NCBI RefSeq assembly: GCF_018614195.1
Contig: NZ_JAGGOT010000104.1
Location: forward strand, 1-57,361
DNA from: Streptomyces sp. ISL-43
GTDB taxonomy: Bacteria; Actinomycetota; Actinomycetes; Streptomycetales; Streptomycetaceae
Length of the DNA stretch: 57,361 bases
Reading direction: 5' to 3'
This document shows positions 44,184 through 52,570 of the stretch, one piece after another. The notes under the pieces were generated by a model. That model was given only the letters and a program-made list of their open reading frames with translations, was not told the origin of the DNA and did no database searches. The translations under genes and the position numbers were made by a program. How positions within the stretch are numbered: position 1 is the stretch's first letter; each line of letters begins with the position of its first letter.

Positions 44184-45500
44184 ATGAACGACGCCGCGCC
44201 GCGGCTGGCTGCCTTAGCCGAAACCCTGATGGGCGCCCCCCTGCCCGTACGCATACGGGCCTGGGACGGCAGCGAGGCCGGCCCGACCAGCGGTCCCACC
44301 CTGGTCCTGAACCACCGGCGCGCCCTGCGCCGGATCCTGTGGAAGCCGGGCGAACTGGGCCTGGCCCGCGCCTGGGTGTCCGGGGACCTGACCGTCGAGG
44401 GCGACCTGTTCGACCTGCTCGACCGAGTCGGCGGGCTGCTCTGGGAGCGGGACCCCGAACCCGTCCGGGCCGCCAAGGGCGCCGGACCCGCCGCCCTGCT
44501 GCGCGACCCCGACGCGCGGGCCGCCGTACGCTCCCTCGTGGGTATGGCCCGGCCGTGGCCGGCGCCCGCCCCGCCGCCGGAGGAGGCCGTCCGGCGCGCA
44601 GGACCCCGGCACACCAAGGGCACCGACCGCCGGGCCATCAGCCACCACTACGACGTGGGCAACGAGTTCTACGAACACGTGCTCGGCCCCTCGATGGTGT
44701 ACTCCTGCGCCTACTGGACCCCCGGCGGGAGCCTGGAGGACGCCCAGCGCGACAAGCTCGACCTGGTCTGCCGCAAGCTCGCCCTGCGCCCCGGCGACCG
44801 GCTCCTGGAGGTCGGCTGCGGCTGGGGCTCCATGGCCCTGCACGCGGCCCGGGAGTACGGGGTCAGGGTCACCGGCATCACGCTCTCGCGCGAGCAGGCC
44901 GCCTACGCCCGCAAGCGGGTCGCCGAAGAGGGCCTGGCCGACCTGGTCGACATCCGGGTGCAGGACTACCGGGACGTCCAGGACGGCCCGTACGACGCCA
45001 TCTCCTCCATCGGGATGGCCGAGCACGTCGGCGCCGAGCGCTACCGCACCTACGCCCACACCCTGTACGGGCTGCTGCGGCCCGGCGGACGGCTGCTGAA
45101 CCACCAGATCGCGCGCCGCCCCGAGCCGGACGAGGAGGCGTACCGCATCGACGAGTTCATAGACGCCTACGTCTTCCCCGACGGCGAGCTGTCCCCGATC
45201 GGCACCACCGTCGGCGAGCTGGAGCGCGCCGGCTTCGAGGTCCGCGACGTGGAGGCGCTGCGCGAGCACTACGCGCTCACCCTGCGGGCCTGGGTGGCGC
45301 GGCTGGAAGAGCACTGGGAGGAGGCGGTCCGGCTGACCTCGCCCGGGCGGGCCCGCGTCTGGCTGCTGTACATGGCGGCCTCGGCGCTCGGCTTCGAGCA
45401 CAACCGGCTCGGGGTCAACCAGGTGCTCGCCGTGCGCACCGGGAACCGGTCGGCCTCCGGGATGCCGCTGCGCGCCCGCGACTGGGCGGCGCAGGGCTAG
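44184..45500 (+). CDS. cfa: Cyclopropane-fatty-acyl-phospholipid synthase family methyltransferase, TTA-containing
   Basis: 438 residues. The SAM-binding motif LLEVGCGWGSMALHAA is at about 208-223, preceded by ISHHYDVGNEFY and MVYSCAYW, both typical of CFA synthases; NHQIARRPEPDEE, FIDAYVFPDGEL and the C-terminal NRLGVNQVLAVR complete the family pattern. It adds a methylene or methyl group to unsaturated acyl chains in membrane lipids. ATG 44184 follows GGAGG by 8 bases. Leucine 11 is encoded by TTA (44214-44216), the only in-frame TTA I found in the window, so translation should depend on bldA. Confidence 0.92.
   Translation: MNDAAPRLAALAETLMGAPLPVRIRAWDGSEAGPTSGPTLVLNHRRALRRILWKPGELGLARAWVSGDLTVEGDLFDLLDRVGGLLWERDPEPVRAAKGAGPAALLRDPDARAAVRSLVGMARPWPAPAPPPEEAVRRAGPRHTKGTDRRAISHHYDVGNEFYEHVLGPSMVYSCAYWTPGGSLEDAQRDKLDLVCRKLALRPGDRLLEVGCGWGSMALHAAREYGVRVTGITLSREQAAYARKRVAEEGLADLVDIRVQDYRDVQDGPYDAISSIGMAEHVGAERYRTYAHTLYGLLRPGGRLLNHQIARRPEPDEEAYRIDEFIDAYVFPDGELSPIGTTVGELERAGFEVRDVEALREHYALTLRAWVARLEEHWEEAVRLTSPGRARVWLLYMAASALGFEHNRLGVNQVLAVRTGNRSASGMPLRARDWAAQG
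44214..44216 (+). promoter_or_regulatory. TTA (UUA) codon, bldA-dependent translation checkpoint
   Basis: In frame as codon 11 of the cfa-like gene. Established knowledge: UUA is read only by the bldA tRNA in Streptomyces and TTA codons typically lie near the 5' end of regulated genes. Confidence 0.75.
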
Positions 45501-45534
45501 GCACACGGGCCCGGGAACGGGCCCGGGAACGGCG

Positions 45535-45569
45535 AAGGGCCCCGCGACGGGAGAGGTCGCGGGGCCCTT
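45535..45569. terminator. Bidirectional terminator between cfa and the ABC operon
   Basis: Perfect 14-bp stem (45535-45548 with 45556-45569), 7-base loop, placed between convergent genes. Two 12-bp copies of CGGGCCCGGGAA precede it directly after the cfa stop. Confidence 0.85.
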
Positions 45570-45604
45570 GGCCTTCGTACGGGGGCGGGGTGGCGCCTTG
45601 TCGG

Positions 45605-48157
45605 CTACTCCGTCTTGATCGCGGTCAGCATGTTCAGCCGGGCGGCGCTGCGGGCGGGCCACATGGCCGCCAGGGCGCCGACGATGCCGGCCAGCAGCAT
45701 GAAGATCGCGATCCGATCGAAGGGGATGACCAGGGCGTAGTTCGGGATCGAGCCCTTGATGGTCTCGCCGACGGCCCAGGCGATGAAGGTGCCGAGGGCG
45801 ACACCGATGACCGCGCCGAAGAGCGAGATCACGATGGCTTCCAGGCGGATCATGTTCTTGACCTTGCCGCGGTCCAGGCCGATCGCCCGGAGCATGCCGA
45901 TCTCCTGCGTCCGCTCGTACACGGACATCGCCAGGGTGTTGACGACGCCGAGGACCGAGATGATCAGGGCCATGGCGAGCAGGCCGTACATGATGTTCAG
46001 GGCGGTGTTGATCAGGCCGCCCATCTCGTTGCGGATGTCCTGCTGGCTGGCGAAGGTGATCGCCGGGTTCTTGCCGAGGGCGTCGACGAGGGACTTCTCG
46101 GCCTTCTCGGAGGCGCCGCCGTCCATCTTGACGTAGACCTCGCGCAGGTACGGCTCCTCGGTGTGCTTGTTGAGGATGTTGTAGTCGATCACGTAGGGGG
46201 AGAGCATGCCCTCCATGTCCTTGTAGATCGCGCCGACCTTGAGGTCCGCCTGCTGGTTGTCGTCGAAGGTGGCCTTCAGGGTGGAGCCGACCGACAGGCC
46301 GCTGTCCTTCGCGGTCTTCTCGGCGACCGCCACCTCGCCCTTGGCGAGGCTGTCGAGCTGCCCGCCGACCACGTCGAAGTTGAGGAGCTGCCCGATGGTG
46401 GCCGGGTTGACGCCGGACACGGAGCGGTAGTCCTCGCCCTCACCGATCCGCAAGTCGCCGGCCTGCTGCGGGGAGACCGCCTTGACGCCCGGGGCCTTCT
46501 CCAGGGCCGGGATCACGGACGGGTCCAGGTTGCCGAAGGTGTCGCCCATGGAGACCTTGTAGTCGGCCTTGAGGTTGTCCGTCGTCATCCGGTCGATGGC
46601 CTTGCCCATGGTGATGCCGAGCACGGACAGGGCGGTGACCAGGGTCAGGCCGATGGCGAGGGAGGCGGCGGTGACGGCGGTGCGGCGCGGGTTGCGGACC
46701 GCGTTCTGCGCGGCGAGCTTGCCGGCGACGCCGAACACCTTCTCCAGCAGCGGGCGGACGGCCGCGATGACCGGGCGGGAGAGCGCCGGCAGCAGGATGA
46801 TGATGCCGATCATCGTGAAGAAGGCGCCGGCGCCGATCATCATCTTGCCGTCCTTGCCGGTCAGCGCGCCGCCCAGGATGGCGACCAGACCGAGCAGGGT
46901 GACCGAGCCGCCGATGCTGTTGCGCAGCACCAGGGACTTCGCGGAGGCCGGCAGGTGGGCGCTGCCCATGGCGGCGACCGGGGCGATCTTCGCGGTGCGG
47001 CGGGCGGGCAGCCAGGCGGCGAGCATCGTGACGAAGACACCGATGCCGATCGCGGCGGCGATGGTGCCGGGGGCGACGACCAGCGGACCGGCCGGGATCT
47101 TGGCGCCGAAGGCCCCGATCGCGGAGCGCATCGCGACGGCGAGGCCGATACCGGCGACCAGGCCGATGACGGCGGAGATCACGCCGACGACCAGGGCCTC
47201 GGCCAGGACCGAGCGCTTGACCTGGCCGCGGTTGGCGCCGATGGCGCGCAGCAGGGCCAGCTCCTTCGTGCGCTGGGCGACCAGCATGGTGAAGGTGTTG
47301 TAGATCAGGAAGACACCGACGAAGAGGGAGATGAGCGCGAACACGAGCAGCATCTGGTTCATGTTGCTCATGCCCTTCTCGATCTGCTCGGCCTGCTCGG
47401 CCGCGAGCGCCGCGCCGGTCTGGGCCTTGGCGTCCTTGCCGACGAGGGGCTTGATCTCGGCGAGGAGCTTGTCGGCGTCGGCGCCGGCCTTGGCGCTGAC
47501 CGAGAGCTCGTCGTAGAAGCCGGGCTTCAGGTAGAGCTGCTGGGCGGTCGGGGTGTCGAACAGGACGAGCGAGCCGCCCGCGTTGACCGCGCCGTCCTCG
47601 GTGGTGAAGATGCCGGCGAGGGTGTACTCCCTGGCCGGGCCGTTGTCGGCCACCCGGACCTTGTCGCCGACCTGGTACTTGCCGCGCTTGGCCGTCTCCT
47701 TGTCGAGGGCGATCTGGTCGGCGGTGGCCGGGCCGCTGCCCTCGGTGAAGGCGTAGCGGGGGTCCTTGCCGTCCTTCAGCGGGACGAAGTTGGCGCCGGT
47801 GTTGGACCAGCCGGTGCCGATCAGCTTGCCGTCCTGGTCGCCCACGGCGGCGAAGCCGTGGACGCGGCCCGAGGCGGCGTCCACGCCGTTGAGCGCCTTG
47901 ACCTTGTCGAGGGTCTGCCGGCTGATGCCCGGCTCGCCCTCCCTGACCCCCTCGTCGTTGCGGGAGGGGCCGTAGGAGGTGACCGAGACGGCGACACCTT
48001 CGAAGCTCTTGGCGGACTGGTTCGACATCGCCTTGCCGACGGTGTCGGTGAAGACGAGGGTGCCGGAGACGAAGGCGACGCCGAGGACGACGGCGAGCAC
48101 CGTCATCAGCAGTCTGGCCTTGTGCGCGAGCACGTTGCGCAGGGCGGTACGGAACAT
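45605..48157 (-). CDS. ABC transporter permease, FtsX/MacB-like
   Basis: 850 residues. N-terminal TM helix (LLMTVLAVVLGVAFVSGTLVF), extracytoplasmic domain, FtsX block with VAQRTKELALLRAIGANRGQVK, second extracytoplasmic domain, and C-terminal FtsX block YERTQEIGMLRAIGLDRG, ending ARLNMLTAIKTE. Roughly 8-10 TM helices. Works with the ATPase encoded 53 bp upstream. It shares layout and motifs with the permease at 1025-3598 (for example RTxEIGLMRAIG), so the two systems look paralogous. Substrate unknown. Confidence 0.92.
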   Translation of the reverse strand: MFRTALRNVLAHKARLLMTVLAVVLGVAFVSGTLVFTDTVGKAMSNQSAKSFEGVAVSVTSYGPSRNDEGVREGEPGISRQTLDKVKALNGVDAASGRVHGFAAVGDQDGKLIGTGWSNTGANFVPLKDGKDPRYAFTEGSGPATADQIALDKETAKRGKYQVGDKVRVADNGPAREYTLAGIFTTEDGAVNAGGSLVLFDTPTAQQLYLKPGFYDELSVSAKAGADADKLLAEIKPLVGKDAKAQTGAALAAEQAEQIEKGMSNMNQMLLVFALISLFVGVFLIYNTFTMLVAQRTKELALLRAIGANRGQVKRSVLAEALVVGVISAVIGLVAGIGLAVAMRSAIGAFGAKIPAGPLVVAPGTIAAAIGIGVFVTMLAAWLPARRTAKIAPVAAMGSAHLPASAKSLVLRNSIGGSVTLLGLVAILGGALTGKDGKMMIGAGAFFTMIGIIILLPALSRPVIAAVRPLLEKVFGVAGKLAAQNAVRNPRRTAVTAASLAIGLTLVTALSVLGITMGKAIDRMTTDNLKADYKVSMGDTFGNLDPSVIPALEKAPGVKAVSPQQAGDLRIGEGEDYRSVSGVNPATIGQLLNFDVVGGQLDSLAKGEVAVAEKTAKDSGLSVGSTLKATFDDNQQADLKVGAIYKDMEGMLSPYVIDYNILNKHTEEPYLREVYVKMDGGASEKAEKSLVDALGKNPAITFASQQDIRNEMGGLINTALNIMYGLLAMALIISVLGVVNTLAMSVYERTQEIGMLRAIGLDRGKVKNMIRLEAIVISLFGAVIGVALGTFIAWAVGETIKGSIPNYALVIPFDRIAIFMLLAGIVGALAAMWPARSAARLNMLTAIKTE

Positions 48158-48210
48158 GGTGGAGGAGTCCAGTTGGTAAGGGGTCAGCGGGGACGGGGAG
48201 GGGGCGTCCC

Positions 48211-48984
48211 TCAGCTGGTGCGGCCCTTGGCGTCGAAGGCCTTCATGCGGTCGAGCACGCCCTCGGCGGTCGGGCTCAGCATCTCGTCGACGATGCGGCC
48301 GTCCGCGAGGAAGATGACGCGGTCCGCGTAGGAGGCGGCGGCCGGGTCGTGGGTGACCATGACGACGGTCTGGCCGAGCTCGCGCACGGAGTTGCGCAGG
48401 AAGCCGAGGACCTCGGCGCCGGAGCGCGAGTCCAGGTTTCCGGTGGGCTCGTCGCCGAAGATGATCTCGGGGCGGGAGGCCAGGGCACGGGCGACCGCCA
48501 CGCGCTGCTGCTGGCCGCCGGAGAGCTGGGTGGGGCGGTGGCCGAGGCGGTCGGAGAGGCCGACCATGGAGATCACCGAGTCCAGCCACTGCTTGTCGGG
48601 CTTGCGGCCCGCGATGTCCATGGGGAGCGTGATGTTCTCCAGGGCCGTCAGCGTCGGCAGCAGGTTGAAGGCCTGGAAGATGAAGCCGATCTTGTCCCGG
48701 CGCAGCTGCGTGAGCTGCTTGTCCTTCAGGGTGGAGAGCTCGGTCTCGCCTATGCGGACGGAGCCCGCGGAGAAGGTGTCCAGGCCGGCGACGCAGTGCA
48801 TCAGCGTGGACTTGCCGGAGCCCGAGGGGCCCATGATCGCGGTGAACTGGCCCTGCGCGAAGTCGACGGTGACGCTGTCGAGGGCGACCACCTGGGTCTC
48901 GCCCTGGCCGTACACCTTGGAGAGGCCGGTGGCGCGGGCGGCGACGGCCTGAGTGGTGTGCGGGGCGTAGTTCATGGTGGTCAC
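48211..48984 (-). CDS. ABC transporter ATP-binding protein (MacB/LolD type)
   Basis: 257 residues. Walker A GPSGSGKST, LSGGQQQRVAVARAL, Walker B IIFGDEPTGN, and MVTHDPAAASYAD. The GTG at 48984 is favoured by GGAG 8-10 bases upstream; ATG 48975 is an alternative. Long stretches match the ATPase at 240-1028, including IGFIFQAFNLLPTL, ENITLPMDIAGRK and the C-terminal FDAKGRTS versus FDARGRTS. First gene of a two-gene operon with the permease. Confidence 0.93.
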   Translation of the reverse strand: MTTMNYAPHTTQAVAARATGLSKVYGQGETQVVALDSVTVDFAQGQFTAIMGPSGSGKSTLMHCVAGLDTFSAGSVRIGETELSTLKDKQLTQLRRDKIGFIFQAFNLLPTLTALENITLPMDIAGRKPDKQWLDSVISMVGLSDRLGHRPTQLSGGQQQRVAVARALASRPEIIFGDEPTGNLDSRSGAEVLGFLRNSVRELGQTVVMVTHDPAAASYADRVIFLADGRIVDEMLSPTAEGVLDRMKAFDAKGRTS

Positions 48985-49426
48985 GGGAGCGGCTCCTTGG
49001 GCTGCGGACCGGGCTCACGGTCCGCGATCGGCGGGACTCCCCCATCCTCGCGGCGCCCCACCCCGCTCCGGATCAGCCGCGGTGCCCGTTCTCGGGCCCA
49101 CTGGAGGCTGACCGCGGAGGTGTCCGCCTCCTCCTTTGGTATGACGGGCGTCCGGCCGGAGGAGGGGGAGGCCGCAGTCGGGGCCCCGGGGCGGCCGGAG
49201 CTCCAGGGGTGGCGAACGGGGTGGCGCGGGCCATCGAAATCCCGTCAATCCCACGGCGGCCATGATCGACGCCCGGAGGGGGCCGACCGTGTGTTCTGCG
49301 CCCTGACGGCCCATCAATCGCCAATAAAATCAGACAACATCGACGAGATGCCCAGGTCGGGGCACAGACGTTCCCGATAGGCTCGGCACCGCGTTCAAGG
49401 CTTTTCCCAGGGGGCCGATACGCCCT
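48985..49426. other. Intergenic region between the ABC operon and bldA
   Basis: About 440 bp without a supported gene. A perfect 8-bp hairpin (49004-49011 with 49018-49025) lies just upstream of the ABC start. An AT-richer patch (about 49315-49345) precedes a -10-like TAGGCT at 49378-49383, which could serve the tRNA gene. Confidence 0.5.
49378..49383 (+). promoter_or_regulatory. Possible bldA -10 element
   Basis: TAGGCT lies about 44 bp before the mature tRNA end, a plausible distance for a tRNA precursor promoter. A clear -35 was not identified. Confidence 0.35.
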
Positions 49427-49508
49427 GCCCGGATGGTGGAATGCAGACACGGCGAGCTTAAACCTCGCTGACCTTCGGGTCGTGCCGGTTCAAGTCCGGC
49501 TTCGGGCA
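49427..49508 (+). tRNA. bldA: tRNA-Leu (anticodon UAA), bldA
   Basis: Class II tRNA. Acceptor arm GCCCGGA (49427-49433) pairs with TTCGGGC (49501-49507, one G-U), followed by discriminator A. Anticodon stem GCGAG/CTCGC encloses the loop CTTAAAC, so the anticodon is TAA (49459-49461), reading UUA. A long variable arm GACC-TTCG-GGTC and the T-arm GCCGG-TTCAAGT-CCGGC are present. CCA is not encoded. In Streptomyces the only UUA-reading tRNA is bldA, a developmental regulator of genes with TTA codons. Confidence 0.95.
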
Positions 49509-49718
49509 CGACGGCGTTCCGCGCAGACCGGAACGCGCGGGCGGCGGGGGCGCCACGGGCACCCCCGCCGTCCCACAGGCCCCACCACGACACCCCGCCG
49601 TCCCGCGGGCCCGCCCCGTACCACCGGGCAAAGATCCTCCTCCAGCAGTAGGGCGATTCCTTTGCGTTCGCATTACTCTTGACTCCAAGGCCGCGCACGG
49701 TGGCCATGGAGGAGTGAG

Positions 49719-50576
49719 ATGAGGAGCAGTAACCCGGTCTTCTCGCGACGGGGGTTCAGCCGCGACAACGGTGCTTACGCGGGCTTCGGCACGCAGCAGC
49801 CCCAGGCCCAGGCCGGGACCGCCACCAACCCGTACGCGACCAACCCCTACGCGACCGACCCGGCCACGGGTATGCCGCAGGCGCCGGTCCGCGGCAACGC
49901 GATGACCATCGACGACGTCGTGAGCCGTACGGCTCTGACGCTCGGCACGGTCATCCTGACGGCGGCCATCTCCTGGATCGCGCTTCCGGTCGACCCGGCC
50001 AACATCAACAAGTCGTACGGCATCGCCGTCGGCGCCGCGCTCATCGCGTTCGTCTTCGCGATGATCCAGTCCTTCAAGAGCAAGCCGGTTCCGGCGCTGA
50101 TCCTGGCCTACGCGGCCTTCGAGGGCGTCTTCCTCGGCGTCATCAGCTCGGCCGTCAGCGCCCAGCTCGGCCCCGGCACGGTCGTCCAGGCCGTGATGGG
50201 CACGATGTGCGTCTTCGCCGGCGTGCTGATCGCCTACAAGATGCGCTGGATCAACGTCAACCGGCGCTTCGTCGGCTTCGTGATGGCCGCCGCCATGGGC
50301 TTCATGCTCCTGATGGTCGTCAACCTGCTGTTCTCCGTCTTCGGTGGCGGCGACGGCCTGGGCTTCCGCAGCGGCGGTCTCGGCATCCTCTTCGGCGTCA
50401 TCGGCATCATCCTGGGTGCCTGCTTCCTCGCCATGGACTTCAAGATGGTCGAGGACGGCGTGGCCTACGGCGCCCCGCGCGAGGAGTCCTGGCTGGCGGC
50501 CTTCGGCCTCACCATGACCCTGGTGTGGATCTACATGGAGATGCTGCGCCTGATCTCCATCCTCAAGGGCGACTAG
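49719..50576 (+). CDS. Bax inhibitor-1/YccA family membrane protein
   Basis: 285 residues. A disordered Gln/Pro/Tyr-rich N-terminus (1-60, with repeated NPYAT) precedes seven TM helices (for example ALTLGTVILTAAISWIAL, GIAVGAALIAFVFAMIQ, ALILAYAAFEGVFLGVIS, FVMAAAMGFMLLMVVNLLF). Conserved acidic positions near the end (FLAMDFKMVEDG, WLAAFGLTMTLVWIYMEMLRLISIL) are typical of the TMBIM/BI-1 fold. May act as a pH-sensitive ion channel; role in bacteria unclear. Ribosome site AGGAGTGAG just before the ATG. Confidence 0.92.
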   Translation: MRSSNPVFSRRGFSRDNGAYAGFGTQQPQAQAGTATNPYATNPYATDPATGMPQAPVRGNAMTIDDVVSRTALTLGTVILTAAISWIALPVDPANINKSYGIAVGAALIAFVFAMIQSFKSKPVPALILAYAAFEGVFLGVISSAVSAQLGPGTVVQAVMGTMCVFAGVLIAYKMRWINVNRRFVGFVMAAAMGFMLLMVVNLLFSVFGGGDGLGFRSGGLGILFGVIGIILGACFLAMDFKMVEDGVAYGAPREESWLAAFGLTMTLVWIYMEMLRLISILKGD

Positions 50577-50580
50577 TACG

Positions 50581-50661
50581 GGCCGGTGCCCACCGGCACC
50601 GGCCGCCGCCTGAAAGACGTACGGGGAAGGCCCCGCGAGCACGCGCTCGCGGGGCCTTCCC
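50581..50661. terminator. Two tandem hairpins after the Bax-inhibitor gene
   Basis: A 10-bp stem with 4-base loop (50581-50590/50595-50604), then a perfect 17-bp stem with 4-base loop (50624-50640/50645-50661). The second is a strong bidirectional terminator facing the convergent DUF4287 gene. Confidence 0.85.
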
Positions 50662-50741
50662 GCATGTCGGGGGCCGGCAGGGGATCGGGGGTGTGCGGAC
50701 GGGCGTGATCGGAGACGGGACGGGACGGGGCAGGGGCTCGC

Positions 50742-50972
50742 TCAGCCGAACTTGCGGGCGGCCCTGCGCAGGTCGTACTCGTGGATGATCGCCTTCGCCT
50801 GGCCGTACGAGAGCTCGTGCGCCCCGCGCAGCCAGCTGACCTTCTCCTCGAACCGGACGAGGGAGGGGCCGTCGTCCACGGTGCGGAGCCAGTCGGAGAG
50901 TTCACGACCGGTGGTCAGGGGGATTCTGTCGATCATGTTGCGGTGTGTCTGCTCGGAGAACTCTACGGACAT
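50742..50972 (-). CDS. DUF4287-type small protein
   Basis: 76 residues starting MSVEFSEQTHRNMIDRIP, with GGAGG 5 bases upstream. The pattern TGRELSDWLRTVDDGPSL, FEEKVSWLRGAHELSYGQAKAI and HEYDLRRAARKF fits DUF4287, a small cytosolic all-helical family of unknown function. Divergent from the next gene. Confidence 0.8.
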   Translation of the reverse strand: MSVEFSEQTHRNMIDRIPLTTGRELSDWLRTVDDGPSLVRFEEKVSWLRGAHELSYGQAKAIIHEYDLRRAARKFG

Positions 50973-51060
50973 GGGCGCCTCCGGAGGTATCGCCGTGCTG
51001 TTCTCTTCACGCCACCGTGCCGGAGAGTTCGCCCGTTGGCAATGGTGCAAGACCGGCGCG

Positions 51061-51066
51061 TAAGGT
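51061..51066 (+). promoter_or_regulatory. -10 element of a leaderless transcript
   Basis: TAAGGT lies 7 bases before the GTG at 51074, with TTGGCA (51036-51041) as possible -35 at 19-bp spacing. No ribosome site. Confidence 0.5.
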
Positions 51067-51073
51067 CGGCCGG

Positions 51074-51451
51074 GTGCTCGATACCTCACCCCTGACCACC
51101 GTCGTGGAACGTTTCGCCGACCGTCTGCGGGCCGCGCCGCAGAGCCGGCTCCAGCAGGGTGCCGCCCAGGTGGCGCTGGAGCTGGCCCGGGAGCTCTCCG
51201 TACGGGCGCAGCGGCTGGAGGCGGCCGCCGAGGGCGGCGGGGACGCCGCGGGGGCGGCTCCGGCGCGGGAGATGCCGGACGCCGGGATCTTCGTCGTCGG
51301 GGACCAGGTGGCCGTGGCCGGGGCGGACCTCGCCGAGGCCCTGCGCGCCGCCGGATCCGAGGCGGGCGCGAACGGCGCGAAGGCCCCGTCCGAGGTGCTG
51401 GACGAGGCCGTTCGACTGGTGGAGCTGGCGGAAGTCAGAGCGATGCGATGA
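51074..51451 (+). CDS. Conserved hypothetical helical protein
   Basis: 125 residues from a GTG. N-terminal helix (TTVVERFADRLRAAPQSRLQQGAAQVALELARELSVRAQRLE), a Gly/Ala linker, then DAGIFVVGDQVAVAGADLAEAL and a C-terminal helix. No signal peptide or known domain. Overlaps the end of the convergent gene by 17 bp. Function unknown. Confidence 0.75.
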   Translation: MLDTSPLTTVVERFADRLRAAPQSRLQQGAAQVALELARELSVRAQRLEAAAEGGGDAAGAAPAREMPDAGIFVVGDQVAVAGADLAEALRAAGSEAGANGAKAPSEVLDEAVRLVELAEVRAMR

Positions 51452-52265
51452 CGCGGTCCGCGAGGATGTAGACGTTGCTGTCCGGGTCCTCGGCGTCGCC
51501 GCAGGAGAAGGTCAGGGCGTAGGCGCCGGAGATGCCCGAGCCGCCCAGCAGGATGGGCGCGCTGCCCGAGCGCAGGGCCTCGGCCAGCCGCTCGGCGGTC
51601 TCCCGGTGTCCCGGGGTCATGCAGAGCGTGGTGCCGTCCGTGAAGACGTACACGTCGAGGGTGCCCAGCGGGCCGGGGCGGACGTCCGCGAGGGCCGTAC
51701 GGGCCTCCGCGAGCTCCTCCAGGCGGTTGACCGTGCGCTCGTGGTCGGCGCCGGGGTGCGAGGCCTGGGCGGGCACGAAGTCGGGGTGCGAGGGGTGGCG
51801 CCGGCGGGCGGCGGCGAGCTCGGCCGAGTCCTCGGGGTAGGCCGGGTACTCGTCGGCCCCATCGAGCTCCTCGCCCAGGATCGGCTCCAGGCCGACCAAG
51901 TCCACCTGCCGGGGCAGGAAGACCGGGCCGTCCTCGCCGAGTCCGGACAGGCCGCCCAGAAGCGAGGGGGCGTCGGCGGCGTCACGGGCCTCCTGCGCGG
52001 CCCAGAAGGCCCGCGCCTCGGCGAGCTCGCGCTCGCGCTCCTCGGCCAGGGCCTCGGCGACCGCGGCTCGTATCTCGGCTGCGGGGGACTCCACGGCGCT
52101 GCGGGCGTGCGGGACGGTCACACCGCGGGGGTGCGGCGACACGGCGAGCTCACCGCGCAGGGCGGTGACCTGCTTGCGCAGGCCGTGGACGGCGTGCAGC
52201 GCAGCAGCGCCCACGGCCGTGGCAGCGGCCGTGGTCAGCAGTAGGGCAAGAGGCATGGCGCTCAC
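51435..52265 (-). CDS. Hypothetical membrane-anchored protein
   Basis: 276 residues. One N-terminal hydrophobic helix (ALLLTTAAATAVGAAALHAV), a charged helical stretch (IRAAVAEALAEERERELAEARAFWAAQEAR), a Pro/acidic middle, and a C-terminal domain with YVFTDGTTLCMTPGHRETAERL, LLGGSGISGAYALTFSCGD and NVYILADRVIASL. GTG 52265 is favoured by AGGAG 7-8 bases upstream. Not assigned to a characterised family. Shares 17 bp with the convergent gene. Confidence 0.78.
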   Translation of the reverse strand: MSAMPLALLLTTAAATAVGAAALHAVHGLRKQVTALRGELAVSPHPRGVTVPHARSAVESPAAEIRAAVAEALAEERERELAEARAFWAAQEARDAADAPSLLGGLSGLGEDGPVFLPRQVDLVGLEPILGEELDGADEYPAYPEDSAELAAARRRHPSHPDFVPAQASHPGADHERTVNRLEELAEARTALADVRPGPLGTLDVYVFTDGTTLCMTPGHRETAERLAEALRSGSAPILLGGSGISGAYALTFSCGDAEDPDSNVYILADRVIASL

Positions 52266-52570
52266 TGACTAACTCCTGATTGATTCGATCCCCCGACTTC
52301 CTACATCAGCTTGTCCCGACCTGGGAATGGCCTGCAGTGCATTACGTCATGAATTGGACAGGCCTTTCGTCCCGACGCCCCCGTTGGAATACGGCCTGAC
52401 CTGCGAAAATGAAGATCCCCCAGGACTAAGGTCACATCCTGGGGGACATTTGGTTACAGAATGGCCGCGACAGGATTAGATTCGACGTCAGTACGGCGTA
52501 CGGGACCAAGCGGATCCCGTACGGCGCCTGGCATCGGACCTTGATCCCGATCGGCCCGGCCGGCCTCGGC
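52266..52570. other. Intergenic region between thiolase and hypothetical gene
   Basis: No coding sequence. It holds the terminator described at 52416-52446 and a second inverted repeat (GTACGGGA 52498-52505 with TCCCGTAC 52515-52522). The promoter of the leftward hypothetical gene should lie here, but no clear -10 was found. Confidence 0.45.
52416..52446 (-). terminator. Terminator of the thiolase gene
   Basis: Perfect 10-bp stem (52416-52425 with 52437-52446). In the minus direction it is followed by a T-rich run (TCTTCATTTTC). Confidence 0.7.

Noticed and set aside
44339..48331. Plus-strand open frame of about 1330 codons across cfa and the second ABC operon
   Set aside because: It crosses two real genes and a terminator, its product is low-complexity, and it has no start signal.
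49427..49511. Integration (att) site of a mobile element in bldA
   Set aside because: No integrase gene and no repeated copy of the tRNA 3' end were seen nearby.
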